Assembly (NCBI RefSeq): GCF_013277415.1
Contig: NZ_VMMX01000011.1
Coordinates: 1-64,000 of the forward strand
Direction of reading: 5' to 3'
Length of the DNA: 64,000 bases
From: Streptococcus sp. 68
GTDB taxonomy: Bacteria > Bacillota > Bacilli > Lactobacillales > Streptococcaceae
Under the pieces are notes generated by a model. It was given only the letters and a program-made list of their open reading frames with translations. It searched no databases and was not told the DNA's origin. Every line of letters starts with the position of its first letter. Within the stretch, counting starts at the first letter, position 1. The translations under genes and the position numbers were made by a program. Shown here piece after piece: positions 1-8,782 of this stretch.

Positions 1-720
1 TACAAATATTATAGAGCCATTAATAATCTATCTCGCACCTAATGAAGCGAGATATTTTTCTTGACGATAGAAGTTTCAGACACCATCATTTTCGAGCACT
101 GATAGCACTTAAAACGACGCTCTCTAAGTAGAATTCTGGTAGGCATACCAGTAGTTTCGAGGTAAGGAATCTTAGAATGTTTTTGAAAGTCATATTTCTT
201 CATTTAACTTCCGCAATCAGGGCAAGATGGGGCGTCGTAGTCCAGTTTAGCGATAATTTCCTTATGTGTACCCCTATTGATAATATCCATAATTTAGAAA
301 TTAGGGTCTTTAATGTCTAGTAGTTTTGTGATAAAATGTAATTGTTCCATATGAATCTTTCTAATGATGGTTTGGTCGCTTTTCATTATAGATGATATGG
401 GACTTTTTTTCTACAATAAAATAGGCTCCATAATATCCATAGGGGATTTACCCACTACAAATATTATAGAGCCAGAAAAGCTAATCTCGAGAAAGGGCAA
501 ATTTCGTCCTTTCTTTTTTTGATGTTTAGAGCGATGAAAATCCGTTTTTTTGAAGTTTTCAAAGTTCCGAAAACCAGAGGCGTTGCGCTTGATAAGTTTG
601 ATGGGATTATTAGTGACTTCTAGTTTGGCGTTAGAATAGGCTAGTTTAAGGACATTGACAATTTTCTCGTTATCTTTGAGAAATGTTTTAAAGATAGTTT
701 GAAAAATTTGATACTATGCG
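1..720 (-). mobile_element. Decayed ISL3-family (IS1167-like) insertion sequence remnants
   Basis: On the minus strand, 350 to about 55 reads as the transposase N-terminus: an ISL3-type start (MEQLHFIT), a CPDCG zinc-finger half, and KCYQCSKMM. It is broken by stops, for example in the CGS*MKKYDF stretch. A second piece, about 700 to 483, reads as the C-terminus (YSNAKLEVTNNPIKLIKR, then NFENFKKRIF and a stop). Between them, at 423-475, two terminal inverted repeats lie head to head; 1-18 repeats the same end. I infer at least two adjacent truncated copies. No intact transposase remains. Family assignment is from memory of the protein pattern. Confidence 0.8.
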
Positions 721-867
721 TTTTTCTTATTTTAAGATTTTTACCTCAGTCTCTTTTAGTATTTAACGCAGTTAATAAGGTCTTTACAATAGTTTAATTC
801 AGGTAGTAAATTTGTTTCTATTCTGTCAACTTTTCCTATTTTTTATCTTGTTGAGGTTGGTATTTTA

Positions 868-897
868 ACAATTCAGGAATTGTTAATAACTGTTTAA
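868..897 (+). promoter_or_regulatory. Probable ComE-binding direct repeat upstream of comW
   Basis: Two imperfect 9-bp direct repeats, ACAATTCAG (868-876) and ACTGTTTAA (889-897), are separated by exactly 12 bp. This is the spacing and core of the pneumococcal ComE box. A TAGAAT (908-913) follows and may be the -10. In pneumococcus comW is an early competence gene under ComE, which fits. The second half-site is degenerate, so this is a strong inference rather than proof. Confidence 0.75.
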
Positions 898-945
898 AAT
901 TTTTTGTTAGAATAAGTTTATAAAAAAGAAAAGGAGTATATATTT

Positions 946-1182
946 ATGCTAAAAAGTATTTATGAGCAGATGACTGATTTCTATGACAGTATCGAAGAAG
1001 AGTATGGTACTGTATTTGGTGATAATTTTGACTGGGAACATTTTCATTTTAAATTTTTGATTTATTATTTAGTTAGATATGGCATTGGGTGTCGTAGGGA
1101 TTTTATCGTTTACCATTATCGTGTTGCTTATCGTTTGTATCTTGAAAAATTGATAATGAAACAAGGTTTTGTTGCTTGTTGA
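946..1182 (+). CDS. comW: Competence regulator ComW
   Basis: This 78-residue protein matches pneumococcal ComW in length and in its central block (DNFDWEHFHFKFLIYYLVRYG, then CRRDFIVYHYRVAYRLYLEKL). ComW stabilises and activates the alternative sigma factor ComX (SigX) during natural competence and is normally degraded by ClpP-based proteolysis. The start has a good AAGGAG site (929-934). Position just upstream of purA is the conserved pneumococcal one. The N- and C-termini differ at several residues from the pneumococcal sequence I remember, which suggests a sister species or a divergent strain. Confidence 0.92.
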   Translation: MLKSIYEQMTDFYDSIEEEYGTVFGDNFDWEHFHFKFLIYYLVRYGIGCRRDFIVYHYRVAYRLYLEKLIMKQGFVAC

Positions 1183-1343
1183 GACAATATGAGTTAATTT
1201 CCGAACAAATTTAACTTTTTGTGGAAAAATAATGATAAATAGCCGGAATTTTTTCTAAAACATTTTTTAATAGTTGGAAATAGCAAATCTTTCTATTGTT
1301 TCTTCTTGATAAAAAGGCGATTTTTTCTTATAATAAATTGTAA

Positions 1344-2699
<1,356 letters not shown>

Positions 2700-2793
2700 G
2701 AGATTTTTAAGATTTGTTTAAGATAGATCGGGTATACTATAGACAGTTACAAGAAGACCTCCTAACTTGTTGTAACAAATATCCTAAACTTTT

Positions 2794-2814
2794 CTTTTTC
2801 ATAATAATCTCCCT
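2794..2814 (+). other. Prophage attachment site attL (21-bp core)
   Basis: The 21-mer CTTTTTCATAATAATCTCCC+T is identical to 39041-39061 in the same orientation. The two copies bracket an integrase-to-lysin phage gene set of 36.2 kb. The flanking bases differ on both sides (t/t here, c/a at the right), which defines the core limits. Confidence 0.9.
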
Positions 2815-2815
2815 T

Positions 2816-2844
2816 AACTCCACCTAATCAGGTGGAGTTTTTTG
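2816..2844 (+). terminator. Intrinsic terminator at the left phage end
   Basis: AACTCCACC-taatca-GGTGGAGTT is a perfect 9-bp stem followed by a T run. It lies inside the phage just past attL, so it replaces the displaced host terminator (39066-39090) for purA transcripts. Confidence 0.85.
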
Positions 2845-2880
2845 GCTCTATTTCAGGCTTTTTGGGACTATTCTAAAAAT

Positions 2881-2962
2881 CATTTTTCGATATTTTTCGG
2901 TATTTTTCGGATTTTGGTCGGGGAATTGGCGGGGAATTTTTGAGATTTTGGCGGGGATTTTT
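2881..2962. repeat. Short direct repeats between attL and integrase
   Basis: Three 10-bp units (catttttcga, tatttttcgg, tatttttcgg at 2881-2910) are followed by three G-rich units (ggtcggggaa, ggcggggaa, ggcggggat). The position between the att core and int suggests integrase arm-type or excisionase sites, but this is inference. Confidence 0.5.
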
Positions 2963-4110
2963 TAGCGAATATGACTAAGAAATAGGTCTGTTGTAGCTTC
3001 AGCAAGTTCGTCCTCTACTTGATTGTAACGATCGGTCATATAGACTTTTGTATGGCCCAGCGCCTGGCTTAATTGTTCAAGCGGAACCCCTGCAATAATG
3101 CTTTGAGTCGTGAAGAAGTGGCGCATCATGTGAGGTGTTACATGCAATCCTGTTGCTTCATTCACTAGATTGAAGTTTCTATTTAACTGGTTTGGATTGA
3201 TGAGACCACCTTTCTCGTTGATAGTTATATAATCCTTGTGCTGTTCCTTAATAATCCCTAACTTTCGCTTAATTTTAGAAGCTTCAGCTATCAGATAATA
3301 GATAAGGTCTGTTCCGATATCATCAAGGCAGACATATCGCTCTGAATCTTTCGTTTTAAGCCCTCCTTTCCCTTTCAAGGTCTGGTTGCTTCGGCTGTCT
3401 CTAAGATGCAGTAGAGCCCGTCCACTGTCGTTCTGAGTGACGTCCATTGGGCGCAATCCAAAGACTTCTCCTCTTCTCAATCCAAAAATGGTAAGATAGG
3501 TCAGAGCGTAGAATTGTTTTGGCATAATCTCTTCTGCCTTTACTATCCAAGTCTTGAACTTTTTGAGAGTCACTTTCTTGTTAGCTGCAGGAATATCACT
3601 CTGGCCAATAAAGACACCTTTCAAGCGATTTGAGAGCAGATTCCCATTTTTGACGGCATCATTCAGCAATGCCATGAAGCTGGAATTGAGGGTTTGAACA
3701 GTGTATCTGGTATGGTTCTGCAACTTTTCAGCGATAAAGAGTTCATACTCATTTCTATCTAGGTTTTTAAGCAGGGTAGAACCAAATTTGGGCTTGATAT
3801 GGTTCTTGTAGAGATTATCATTGAGGTAGTAGGAAGTGTCATTCCAGCGCCCTGTAGATAATCTCTTTTCAGAATAGATATCCCAATACTGATTGAGAGT
3901 CAGATTAGTATTGATACCTAATTCTTGGTCTTTGATTTGTTGTTCAATCTCTGCCAAGGATGCACGAGCTTGTGGAAGGGTTGTGAGACCGCTTTTAGTA
4001 ATCTCTTTCTTTTTACCATGAAAATAGAAAGAGCGTCTGATGTAATAACGTTTGCCTTTTGCAGTTTCATAGTAATAGATATTTGGGTATTTTGTTTTAT
4101 TATATTTCAT
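2962..4110 (-). CDS. int: Phage tyrosine integrase
   Basis: Site-specific recombinase that integrates and excises the prophage. The 382-residue protein has an N-terminal arm-binding region (about 1-60), a core-binding SAM-like domain (about 70-165) and a C-terminal catalytic domain with Arg212 (GLRRGE), His327-x-x-Arg330 (HMMRH), His352 (LGH) and nucleophile Tyr362 (DRYNQ). It reads toward attL. The start has AAGGAG upstream, and a possible 22-residue leader peptide (see 4100-4168) overlaps it. The nearby TCTGGACAAGGTCT repeat may be a regulatory site. Confidence 0.96.
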   Translation of the reverse strand: MKYNKTKYPNIYYYETAKGKRYYIRRSFYFHGKKKEITKSGLTTLPQARASLAEIEQQIKDQELGINTNLTLNQYWDIYSEKRLSTGRWNDTSYYLNDNLYKNHIKPKFGSTLLKNLDRNEYELFIAEKLQNHTRYTVQTLNSSFMALLNDAVKNGNLLSNRLKGVFIGQSDIPAANKKVTLKKFKTWIVKAEEIMPKQFYALTYLTIFGLRRGEVFGLRPMDVTQNDSGRALLHLRDSRSNQTLKGKGGLKTKDSERYVCLDDIGTDLIYYLIAEASKIKRKLGIIKEQHKDYITINEKGGLINPNQLNRNFNLVNEATGLHVTPHMMRHFFTTQSIIAGVPLEQLSQALGHTKVYMTDRYNQVEDELAEATTDLFLSHIR

Positions 4111-4168
4111 TGTATTCTCCTTGTTTATCGGCTTCTGGACAAGGTCTAAACATTGAGAATATTGACAT
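4100..4168 (-). CDS. Possible 22-residue leader peptide overlapping int
   Basis: A short frame with a very good ribosome binding site (GAAAGGAGTGATG) encodes MSIFSMFRPCPEADKQGEYNEI and overlaps the integrase start, so it could couple int translation. Part of it is encoded by the 18-bp repeat also found at 8076-8093. It may be only a by-product of that repeat. Confidence 0.35.
   Translation of the reverse strand: MSIFSMFRPCPEADKQGEYNEI
4130..4147. repeat. 18-bp phage repeat, copy 1 (int leader)
   Basis: GGCTTCTGGACAAGGTCT is identical to 8076-8093. Its 14-base core TCTGGACAAGGTCT also occurs inverted at 38967-38980. Each copy lies in or near a non-coding phage leader, so it may be a regulator binding site. 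Confidence 0.7.
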
Positions 4169-4282
4169 CACTCCTTTCATGGTGTAAAATAGGGTATAGA
4201 AAAGAGGCCTTTTAAATGGCTGATTTTTTATAAGGGTAAGCTTCACAATCAAACTTTGGCGAGGGAGATTGTGGGGCTTTTT

Positions 4283-4567
4283 TTATTTTTTAAGTTCTTT
4301 TAACAAGGAGATTATCTCTTCATTTTGTTGAATGATAATCTGATTTTGTTGTATTTGAACTTTTTCAAACGCACCAGGACCGCTTGCATTTGCTAAAGCG
4401 ATAGTTTTGCTACTTAGTATATTTCCGATGTATGCAGCTTGCTCAGGATATTTTTCAAGAATATGAATCATGTCATTTTCTTCAAAATATGGGATAGCAT
4501 CCGCATAATATTTTTGTTTTTGAGTATCTTTTTTTGAAATTTTATCTTTTCCACCAAATAACGCCAT
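4283..4567 (-). CDS. Phage protein of unknown function in the lysogeny arm
   Basis: 94 residues, highly charged and without membrane segments. A glycine-containing basic N-terminus (LFGGKDKISKK) is followed by a helical region; the C-terminal third is a Gln/Asn-rich coiled-coil-like segment (QIIIQQNEEIISLL). The gene starts 14 bases after the HIRAN gene stop and is probably co-transcribed with it from the repressor promoter. I do not recognise the family. Confidence 0.7.
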   Translation of the reverse strand: MALFGGKDKISKKDTQKQKYYADAIPYFEENDMIHILEKYPEQAAYIGNILSSKTIALANASGPGAFEKVQIQQNQIIIQQNEEIISLLKELKK

Positions 4568-4581
4568 AATATTTCCTCCGT

Positions 4582-5535
4582 TTATTTTTTTAGATATTTA
4601 ATTATTGGTCTTATTAAGATATAAGATATTATTAGTCCAATAAAGAATGGCCCAATTTTTCCTTCAAACAGTAGAGATAGGGAAGCAAGTAAGAAGAGTA
4701 GACCGACACTAGATAATATAATGGATTTAATTGTAGGACTTTCTTTTTTTAGTGTTGTTTCAACTGAAGTAGTAAATTGAGTAGAATCAGCAACATTTAA
4801 TGCGTTTCCTTCAATAGGGATAGTTGGTTTTGATAATTGTACTAAATCTGATTCTTTTTTCAATTCTAATGCATCGGATGTTAGCACAGGCTCAATATTT
4901 TTTTGCTCTTCTTTTTCTCGCAAATCTATTTCATGAACATCTAATGCCAATTCAGAGCTTTCTTTTTCAGTCTTTTTATGTACCACATTTTCGATTGGAG
5001 TCGTCGGTGAGACTTCATTACTTTCTTCTAGCGTAGAATCAATAACTGATAGATATATTTCAAAACCAATATCTAAGTCGTTATTAGTAATAACCTTATC
5101 GTTTAAATCATCCCACTCTTTGTATGGTCCACCTTTTATCTCTCCCTCTATTACAAAGTTATATTTTTTGTTATCAAAATATTTTCGTATTGTTTTAGCA
5201 ACAGTCGCAGGAACATATCCTACATGATTATTAAATATCAAAACTTTTATAGCATTAGGATCATACTTATTATCTACTTCTGGAACAAGCTCAATATTGA
5301 AAAAGTCTAAATCTTGATATTTGAAAACTTTCATGCCATATTCTTCAAGTTCTTCTCTAAGTTCCTTAGTTGATAAATTGCTATAGTACTTTGCATATTC
5401 TGGGATTCCGTTATCTTCGGCAATTAGATTACAGGCTTCTTTAACCGCTTTTTTATATTTGGTTACACCAGCAACTCTAAACAGTATTTTCTCAACAGTC
5501 TTTTGCACAATTTCCTCCTCTAGCCAAATACCCAC
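4582..5535 (-). CDS. HIRAN-domain membrane protein in the lysogeny arm
   Basis: 317 residues. A HIRAN-like domain lies at about 75-150 (IELVPEVDNKYDPNAIKV, then GYVPATVAKTIRKYF); HIRAN domains recognise DNA ends or stalled forks in helicases, but here there is no helicase. A long charged linker follows, and two hydrophobic helices close to the C-terminus (about 268-312) would anchor it to the membrane. Its place between ImmA and the 94-residue gene in the repressor operon suggests expression in the lysogen, perhaps for immunity or exclusion. The function is inferred only. Confidence 0.75.
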   Translation of the reverse strand: MGIWLEEEIVQKTVEKILFRVAGVTKYKKAVKEACNLIAEDNGIPEYAKYYSNLSTKELREELEEYGMKVFKYQDLDFFNIELVPEVDNKYDPNAIKVLIFNNHVGYVPATVAKTIRKYFDNKKYNFVIEGEIKGGPYKEWDDLNDKVITNNDLDIGFEIYLSVIDSTLEESNEVSPTTPIENVVHKKTEKESSELALDVHEIDLREKEEQKNIEPVLTSDALELKKESDLVQLSKPTIPIEGNALNVADSTQFTTSVETTLKKESPTIKSIILSSVGLLFLLASLSLLFEGKIGPFFIGLIISYILIRPIIKYLKK

Positions 5536-5543
5536 AATATCAT

Positions 5544-5927
5544 TTAATTAACCAATGCTAGATATTCTTCCTTAACCATGACTTCATTAGTCATAGTTTT
5601 TAGATCATAGTAGGACATGAATTTGAGGTAATCAAATTCTGTGGGGTCGTCTAAGCTTTCTAGTGCGTCTTTTACGAGATGATGGATCATATTCCTATCA
5701 GCTTCGTTTTCACAGCGTAAGCGAGCGTTCTGGTACTCTGAGCGCGTATGGTCCTTGTGTCCTAGCTCATGAAGTAGGACCTTAACCCTTTCTTTTTTGC
5801 TGAGTTTATTCGACAAGAAAGCTGTATTGGTTTCTTTTTCGTAAAATCCAAGTTCATCAGGTATTAGCTCACCGTCAAAATCGACAATGCGAACCTGAAA
5901 ATGACTTATAATTTCTTTTTCGGTCAC
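5544..5927 (-). CDS. ImmA/IrrE-type metallopeptidase
   Basis: 127 residues with the zinc-binding HELGH motif (His53, Glu54, His57) after a short N-terminal segment. Phage members of this family cleave the adjacent CI-like repressor, linking induction to stress. It lies immediately downstream of the repressor (12-base gap) in the same operon, which is the classical arrangement. Confidence 0.9.
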   Translation of the reverse strand: MTEKEIISHFQVRIVDFDGELIPDELGFYEKETNTAFLSNKLSKKERVKVLLHELGHKDHTRSEYQNARLRCENEADRNMIHHLVKDALESLDDPTEFDYLKFMSYYDLKTMTNEVMVKEEYLALVN

Positions 5928-5939
5928 TAAGCAGCACCT

Positions 5940-6305
5940 CTAATCACCAGCTTCTTTGAGATAACCTTCAATGATAGACTGGATGATTTTCTTCTTTTCA
6001 TCTGTTAATTCTCGGCCACCAAACATCATGACATTAGATGCCATTTCTTCAACATTCAGTGTCTTCCCTTGCCATGTGTACTCTTTTGAATTACCAGCGA
6101 TAGCTGGATTATCTGTACGTCCGAGCAGGTAGTCTAAGGATACATTAAAGTAATCAGCGATTTCTTGCATTCTTTCTGTACTAGCTTTTTGTTTTTTTAG
6201 GGAATATAGTGTGTTTCTGCTATATCCAAGCTTTTCTTCCAAAGCATTTATAGAAAGTCCCTGTTTTTTTGCAAGTTCTTTGATTTTTTCGTATGTTGGA
6301 AACAT
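5940..6305 (-). CDS. CI-like phage repressor (XRE helix-turn-helix)
   Basis: The N-terminal XRE helix-turn-helix (about 5-62: KIKELAKKQGLSINALEEKLG, then RNTLYSLKKQK) ends in the YLLGRTDNP motif typical of phage repressors. There is no LexA-type peptidase domain; cleavage probably depends on the neighbouring ImmA. An ATG at 6329 would add eight residues but has no ribosome binding site. The ATG at 6305 follows AGAAAGG at good spacing, giving 121 residues, and is preferred. Transcription probably starts from the leftward promoter at 6517-6545. Confidence 0.9.
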   Translation of the reverse strand: MFPTYEKIKELAKKQGLSINALEEKLGYSRNTLYSLKKQKASTERMQEIADYFNVSLDYLLGRTDNPAIAGNSKEYTWQGKTLNVEEMASNVMMFGGRELTDEKKKIIQSIIEGYLKEAGD

Positions 6306-6364
6306 TGATTTATCAACCTTTCTAAGCATTACGAAAAAATAATTAAATTATTTGATTAAAGTTG

Positions 6365-6393
6365 TTGACAAAATTAAATAAATAATTTAAAAT
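6365..6393 (+). promoter_or_regulatory. Rightward early promoter in the immunity region
   Basis: TTGACA (6365-6370), 17-bp spacer, TAAAAT (6388-6393). Its spacer and boxes are almost the same as those of the leftward promoter at 6517-6545. The operator-like half-site GTTAGCGAAT (6413-6422) follows. Confidence 0.75.
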
Positions 6394-6397
6394 TATA

Positions 6398-6559
6398 TTC
6401 GTAAGCTAAAGAGTTAGCGAATAAGACAACTAAAAAATAAAGCCTAATGAAACTGATTGGCGTCCGTTTTTTCTAGGTAGAACCTTACTTTTAGTAGGTC
6501 TTTTCTCTATGGTTTGATTTTAAATCATTTATTTAAAAATGTCAAGAAAATTCGCTAAC
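6398..6559. promoter_or_regulatory. Immunity-region operators
   Basis: ATTCG..AGC..AAGAGTTAGCGAAT (6398-6422) is an imperfect dyad. Its right arm GTTAGCGAAT (6413-6422) recurs inverted as ATTCGCTAAC at 6550-6559, just outside the leftward -35 box. Matching half-sites next to both promoters are what a CI/Cro switch needs. Assignment to a particular repressor is inference. Confidence 0.6.
6517..6545 (-). promoter_or_regulatory. Leftward repressor promoter
   Basis: On the minus strand, TTGACA (6545-6540), 17-bp spacer, TAAAAT (6522-6517). It would drive repressor, immA, the HIRAN gene and the 94-residue gene with a leader of about 200 bases. It faces the early promoter, so both transcripts cross the same 120 bp. 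Confidence 0.75.
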
Positions 6560-6591
6560 TTTTTAGATAATTTTTTAAAAGGAGGTCAGGG

Positions 6592-6738
6592 ATGAACGAA
6601 GAAGACCTGAAAGAATTATTGGAACTCTTAGCGACAGATTATGGGCGAGGGTATCTAGATGGAGTAGTTGGGGGACTTTCAATGCTTTTGAAAATTTCAA
6701 AAGAAGCAGAGAAATATAGAAAGGAAGAAGATGAGTAA
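6592..6738 (+). CDS. Small early phage protein (48 residues)
   Basis: First rightward gene after the switch. The ribosome binding site AAAAGGAGGT is excellent. The protein is acidic at both ends with a central GRGYLDGVVGGLSMLLK segment. Its stop overlaps the start of the Cro-like gene (ATGAGTAA), implying translational coupling. Family not recognised. Confidence 0.75.
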   Translation: MNEEDLKELLELLATDYGRGYLDGVVGGLSMLLKISKEAEKYRKEEDE

Positions 6739-6934
6739 AGAACTAAAGATAATCAAGGCTAAAATCAAAACTCGTTTGATTGAGCTTGATATGACTCAAG
6801 CCGAATTGGCAAAACAAGTATCTGTAGCATCATCAGTTATTTCAGAGCTACTGAAATATGGCAAAGGAAGTGATTATGTAAAAGAAAAAGTCACAGATGT
6901 TCTAGGAATTGAGAATCCTTGGATAAATCACTGA
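6731..6934 (+). CDS. Cro-like helix-turn-helix protein
   Basis: 67 residues, essentially one XRE-type helix-turn-helix (about 8-60; IKTRLIELDMTQAELAKQV, then SSVISELLKYGKG). Position right after the divergent repressor suggests a Cro role, shutting off the repressor promoter during lytic growth. Its binding site is probably among the GTTAGCGAA half-sites at 6398-6559. Confidence 0.85.
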   Translation: MSKELKIIKAKIKTRLIELDMTQAELAKQVSVASSVISELLKYGKGSDYVKEKVTDVLGIENPWINH

Positions 6935-6945
6935 GAGGTCCATAC

Positions 6946-7080
6946 ATGCAAGCAAAAATAATACTGAATTGGCAGAAGAAAAATCACCAACTTAGTCAGA
7001 TGATGATCGATAGTCTTGAGGGACTAGATGTTTGGGAAACTATTTTAACACTAGGAAAAGTAAGAAGAGGAACATTATGA
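6946..7080 (+). CDS. Small early phage protein (44 residues)
   Basis: Opens with MQAKIILNWQKKNHQLSQMM; basic N-terminus, then amphipathic. The ribosome binding site is GAGAGG. Its stop overlaps the antirepressor start (ATGA at 7077-7080), so it probably couples translation of that gene. Too short to assign a family. Confidence 0.6.
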   Translation: MQAKIILNWQKKNHQLSQMMIDSLEGLDVWETILTLGKVRRGTL

Positions 7081-7790
7081 ACGAAATTTTTAATTTTCAC
7101 GGGCAGGAAGTCCGTACTTTGACAATTGATGACGAGCCTTGGTTCGTTGGGAAAGATGTTGCAGACATCCTAGGATATAGCAAGGCTAGAAATGCGATTG
7201 CTCTTCATGTTGATGAAGATGACGCCCTAAAACAGGGCCTCACAGATAATTTAGGAAGGGTCCAAGAAACTATTATCATCAACGAATCTGGTCTCTACTC
7301 TCTTATCTTATCCAGCAAGTTGCCTCAAGCTAAAGAGTTCAAGCGCTGGGTGACATCAGAGGTTTTGCCAGCTATTCGTAAGCAAGGGGGATTCATCCGT
7401 GAGGATTTGGACGAGGATGCCTTCATTGCTCTATTTACTGGACAGAAGAAATTGCGTGAGCAACAAGCTAGCATGCTGGAAGATATCGACTACCTCAAGA
7501 GTGAGCAACCGATTCATCCAAGCTATGCTCAGTCGCTCTTGAAGAAGCGCAAGGCTAGGGTCGTGGCTTGCTTGGGTGGTATCGACAGTCCAGCTTATGC
7601 GGATAAGACTTTCGCTCAGTCAGTCTTTAGACAAGCTGAGATTGATTTCAAAGACCACTTCAACATTAGTCGCTATGACTTGCTACCCAAGAAGCATGCG
7701 GATGCCGCTCTTGCTTACTGGATGACGTGGGAGCCAAGCACTAATACCAAGATGAAAATCATGAAATTGAACTCATTTGATGACGTCTAG
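7077..7790 (+). CDS. Phage antirepressor (BRO-N plus ORF6C-like)
   Basis: 237 residues. A BRO-N/AntA-type DNA-binding domain occupies about 1-105 (FHGQEVRTLTIDDEPWFVG, KDVADILGYSK, then EVLPAIRKQGG). After a coiled-coil linker the C-terminal part (about 150-237) resembles the ORF6C domain (RKARVVACLGG, DLLPKKHADAALAYW). Such proteins bind or titrate the repressor to favour lytic growth. The ATG at 7077, with AGAGG six bases upstream, is chosen over 7032, which lies inside the preceding gene. Confidence 0.9.
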   Translation: MNEIFNFHGQEVRTLTIDDEPWFVGKDVADILGYSKARNAIALHVDEDDALKQGLTDNLGRVQETIIINESGLYSLILSSKLPQAKEFKRWVTSEVLPAIRKQGGFIREDLDEDAFIALFTGQKKLREQQASMLEDIDYLKSEQPIHPSYAQSLLKKRKARVVACLGGIDSPAYADKTFAQSVFRQAEIDFKDHFNISRYDLLPKKHADAALAYWMTWEPSTNTKMKIMKLNSFDDV

Positions 7791-7803
7791 AAAGGGGAAG
7801 AAG

Positions 7804-8061
7804 ATGGACAATGTTCTACTTTCACTGTCTGAATGGATTAAATCTATTATCAAGGACACAATCACAAGGCTAGTCGAAATAGAAAAAGATAGTGATCACT
7901 ATCCAGAGTTGATGGATGTGAACACTACCTGCGAATTTCTAGGAATTAAGTATGCCACCTTTTCAGATAATTATCGTTACTTAAAGGGATTTCCAAAGGA
8001 ATTACCTGGTAAGAAATGGTCAAAAAGAGCCATCAAAGAATGGCTCTCTAATCAAATATAA
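7804..8061 (+). CDS. Excisionase-like / phage DNA-binding protein
   Basis: 85 residues. After an N-terminal helix, the region from about 35 (ELMDVNTTCEFLGIKYATFS, then KRAIKEWLSNQ) resembles a MerR/Xis-type winged helix as in excisionases and phage DNA-binding accessory proteins. The ATG at 7804 follows AGAAAGGGGAAG; an upstream frame to 7777 overlaps the antirepressor gene and is less likely. If it is the excisionase, it would act with Int at attL/attR; this is not certain. Confidence 0.6.
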   Translation: MDNVLLSLSEWIKSIIKDTITRLVEIEKDSDHYPELMDVNTTCEFLGIKYATFSDNYRYLKGFPKELPGKKWSKRAIKEWLSNQI

Positions 8062-8075
8062 TAACTTTACTAAAA

Positions 8076-8093
8076 GGCTTCTGGACAAGGTCT
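8076..8093. repeat. 18-bp phage repeat, copy 2
   Basis: Identical to 4130-4147 (GGCTTCTGGACAAGGTCT). It lies 54 bases before the next gene and just upstream of an AT-rich promoter-like stretch (TTGACTATATTATAAC, 8107-8122). Confidence 0.7.
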
Positions 8094-8146
8094 TAGCAAA
8101 ATTATTTGACTATATTATAACACAAAAAGAGGATAAGGAGATAAAA

Positions 8147-8470
8147 ATGTTTGAACCACCGATTTTAGACCAGTTGATGGGAGTTGGAGCCTTGCTGATT
8201 GGATTTGCAGGAGCTTGCCGTCATATCAAATTGCAAGAACAACGAGAGGAAGAAGAGAGACGAGAAGAGCAAGAATTTGCGTCTATGATTATCCAAGGCT
8301 ACAACCATGCATACGAACGTGGTAGAGAGGCAGAACGCCAACAAATCCGCAAGAATATCCGCAGAGAGTTCAAAGGCTTCACATACGACAACGAACCGCC
8401 TGTAGGCTTACGCCCAGAACCTCTGGCATTACCAGAACCTAAACAGTCTGCAATCAGATTTTTGTCATGA
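8147..8470 (+). CDS. Small phage membrane protein with charged tail
   Basis: 107 residues. One hydrophobic helix near the N-terminus (about 10-26, GVGALLIGFAGA) is followed by a long Glu/Arg-rich helix (about 30-75) and a Pro-rich C-terminus. The ribosome binding site is GGATAAGGAG. It begins a new gene block after an 85-base gap holding the 18-bp repeat. Function unknown. Confidence 0.75.
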   Translation: MFEPPILDQLMGVGALLIGFAGACRHIKLQEQREEEERREEQEFASMIIQGYNHAYERGREAERQQIRKNIRREFKGFTYDNEPPVGLRPEPLALPEPKQSAIRFLS

Positions 8471-8482
8471 GGAGGGCAGAAA

Positions 8483-8782
8483 ATGGAAGAATTGATTGAA
8501 TGGCTGTTGTGGCATGAGAGAGTGAATATTGAAATGATGTCGTCTGATGAAGAAAAGTCTGATTTTGAACTATATTTAGAGGACGAGAACAGGAAAATTT
8601 CACTTATCAAAGAATACCTAACCGACTATGAAAAACTAGCCAAGGACTATCGTGATGTGGTATCTGAAAATAAGCTGTTAAAGGTCGAGAAGATGGCATT
8701 AGAGGGCACGTACATCTATGAGGATATGCGGATGAAATACCGTGCTAATCGTAGGAAGTGGGGTGTGAGATTATGGCGTTAA
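8483..8782 (+). CDS. Phage protein of unknown function
   Basis: 99 residues, acidic and mostly helical (SDEEKSDFELYLEDENRKIS, KLAKDYRDVVSENKLLKVEK), probably a coiled coil. It overlaps the replisome organizer start by 10 bases, so the two are probably coupled. Possibly a replication accessory, by position only. Confidence 0.7.
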   Translation: MEELIEWLLWHERVNIEMMSSDEEKSDFELYLEDENRKISLIKEYLTDYEKLAKDYRDVVSENKLLKVEKMALEGTYIYEDMRMKYRANRRKWGVRLWR

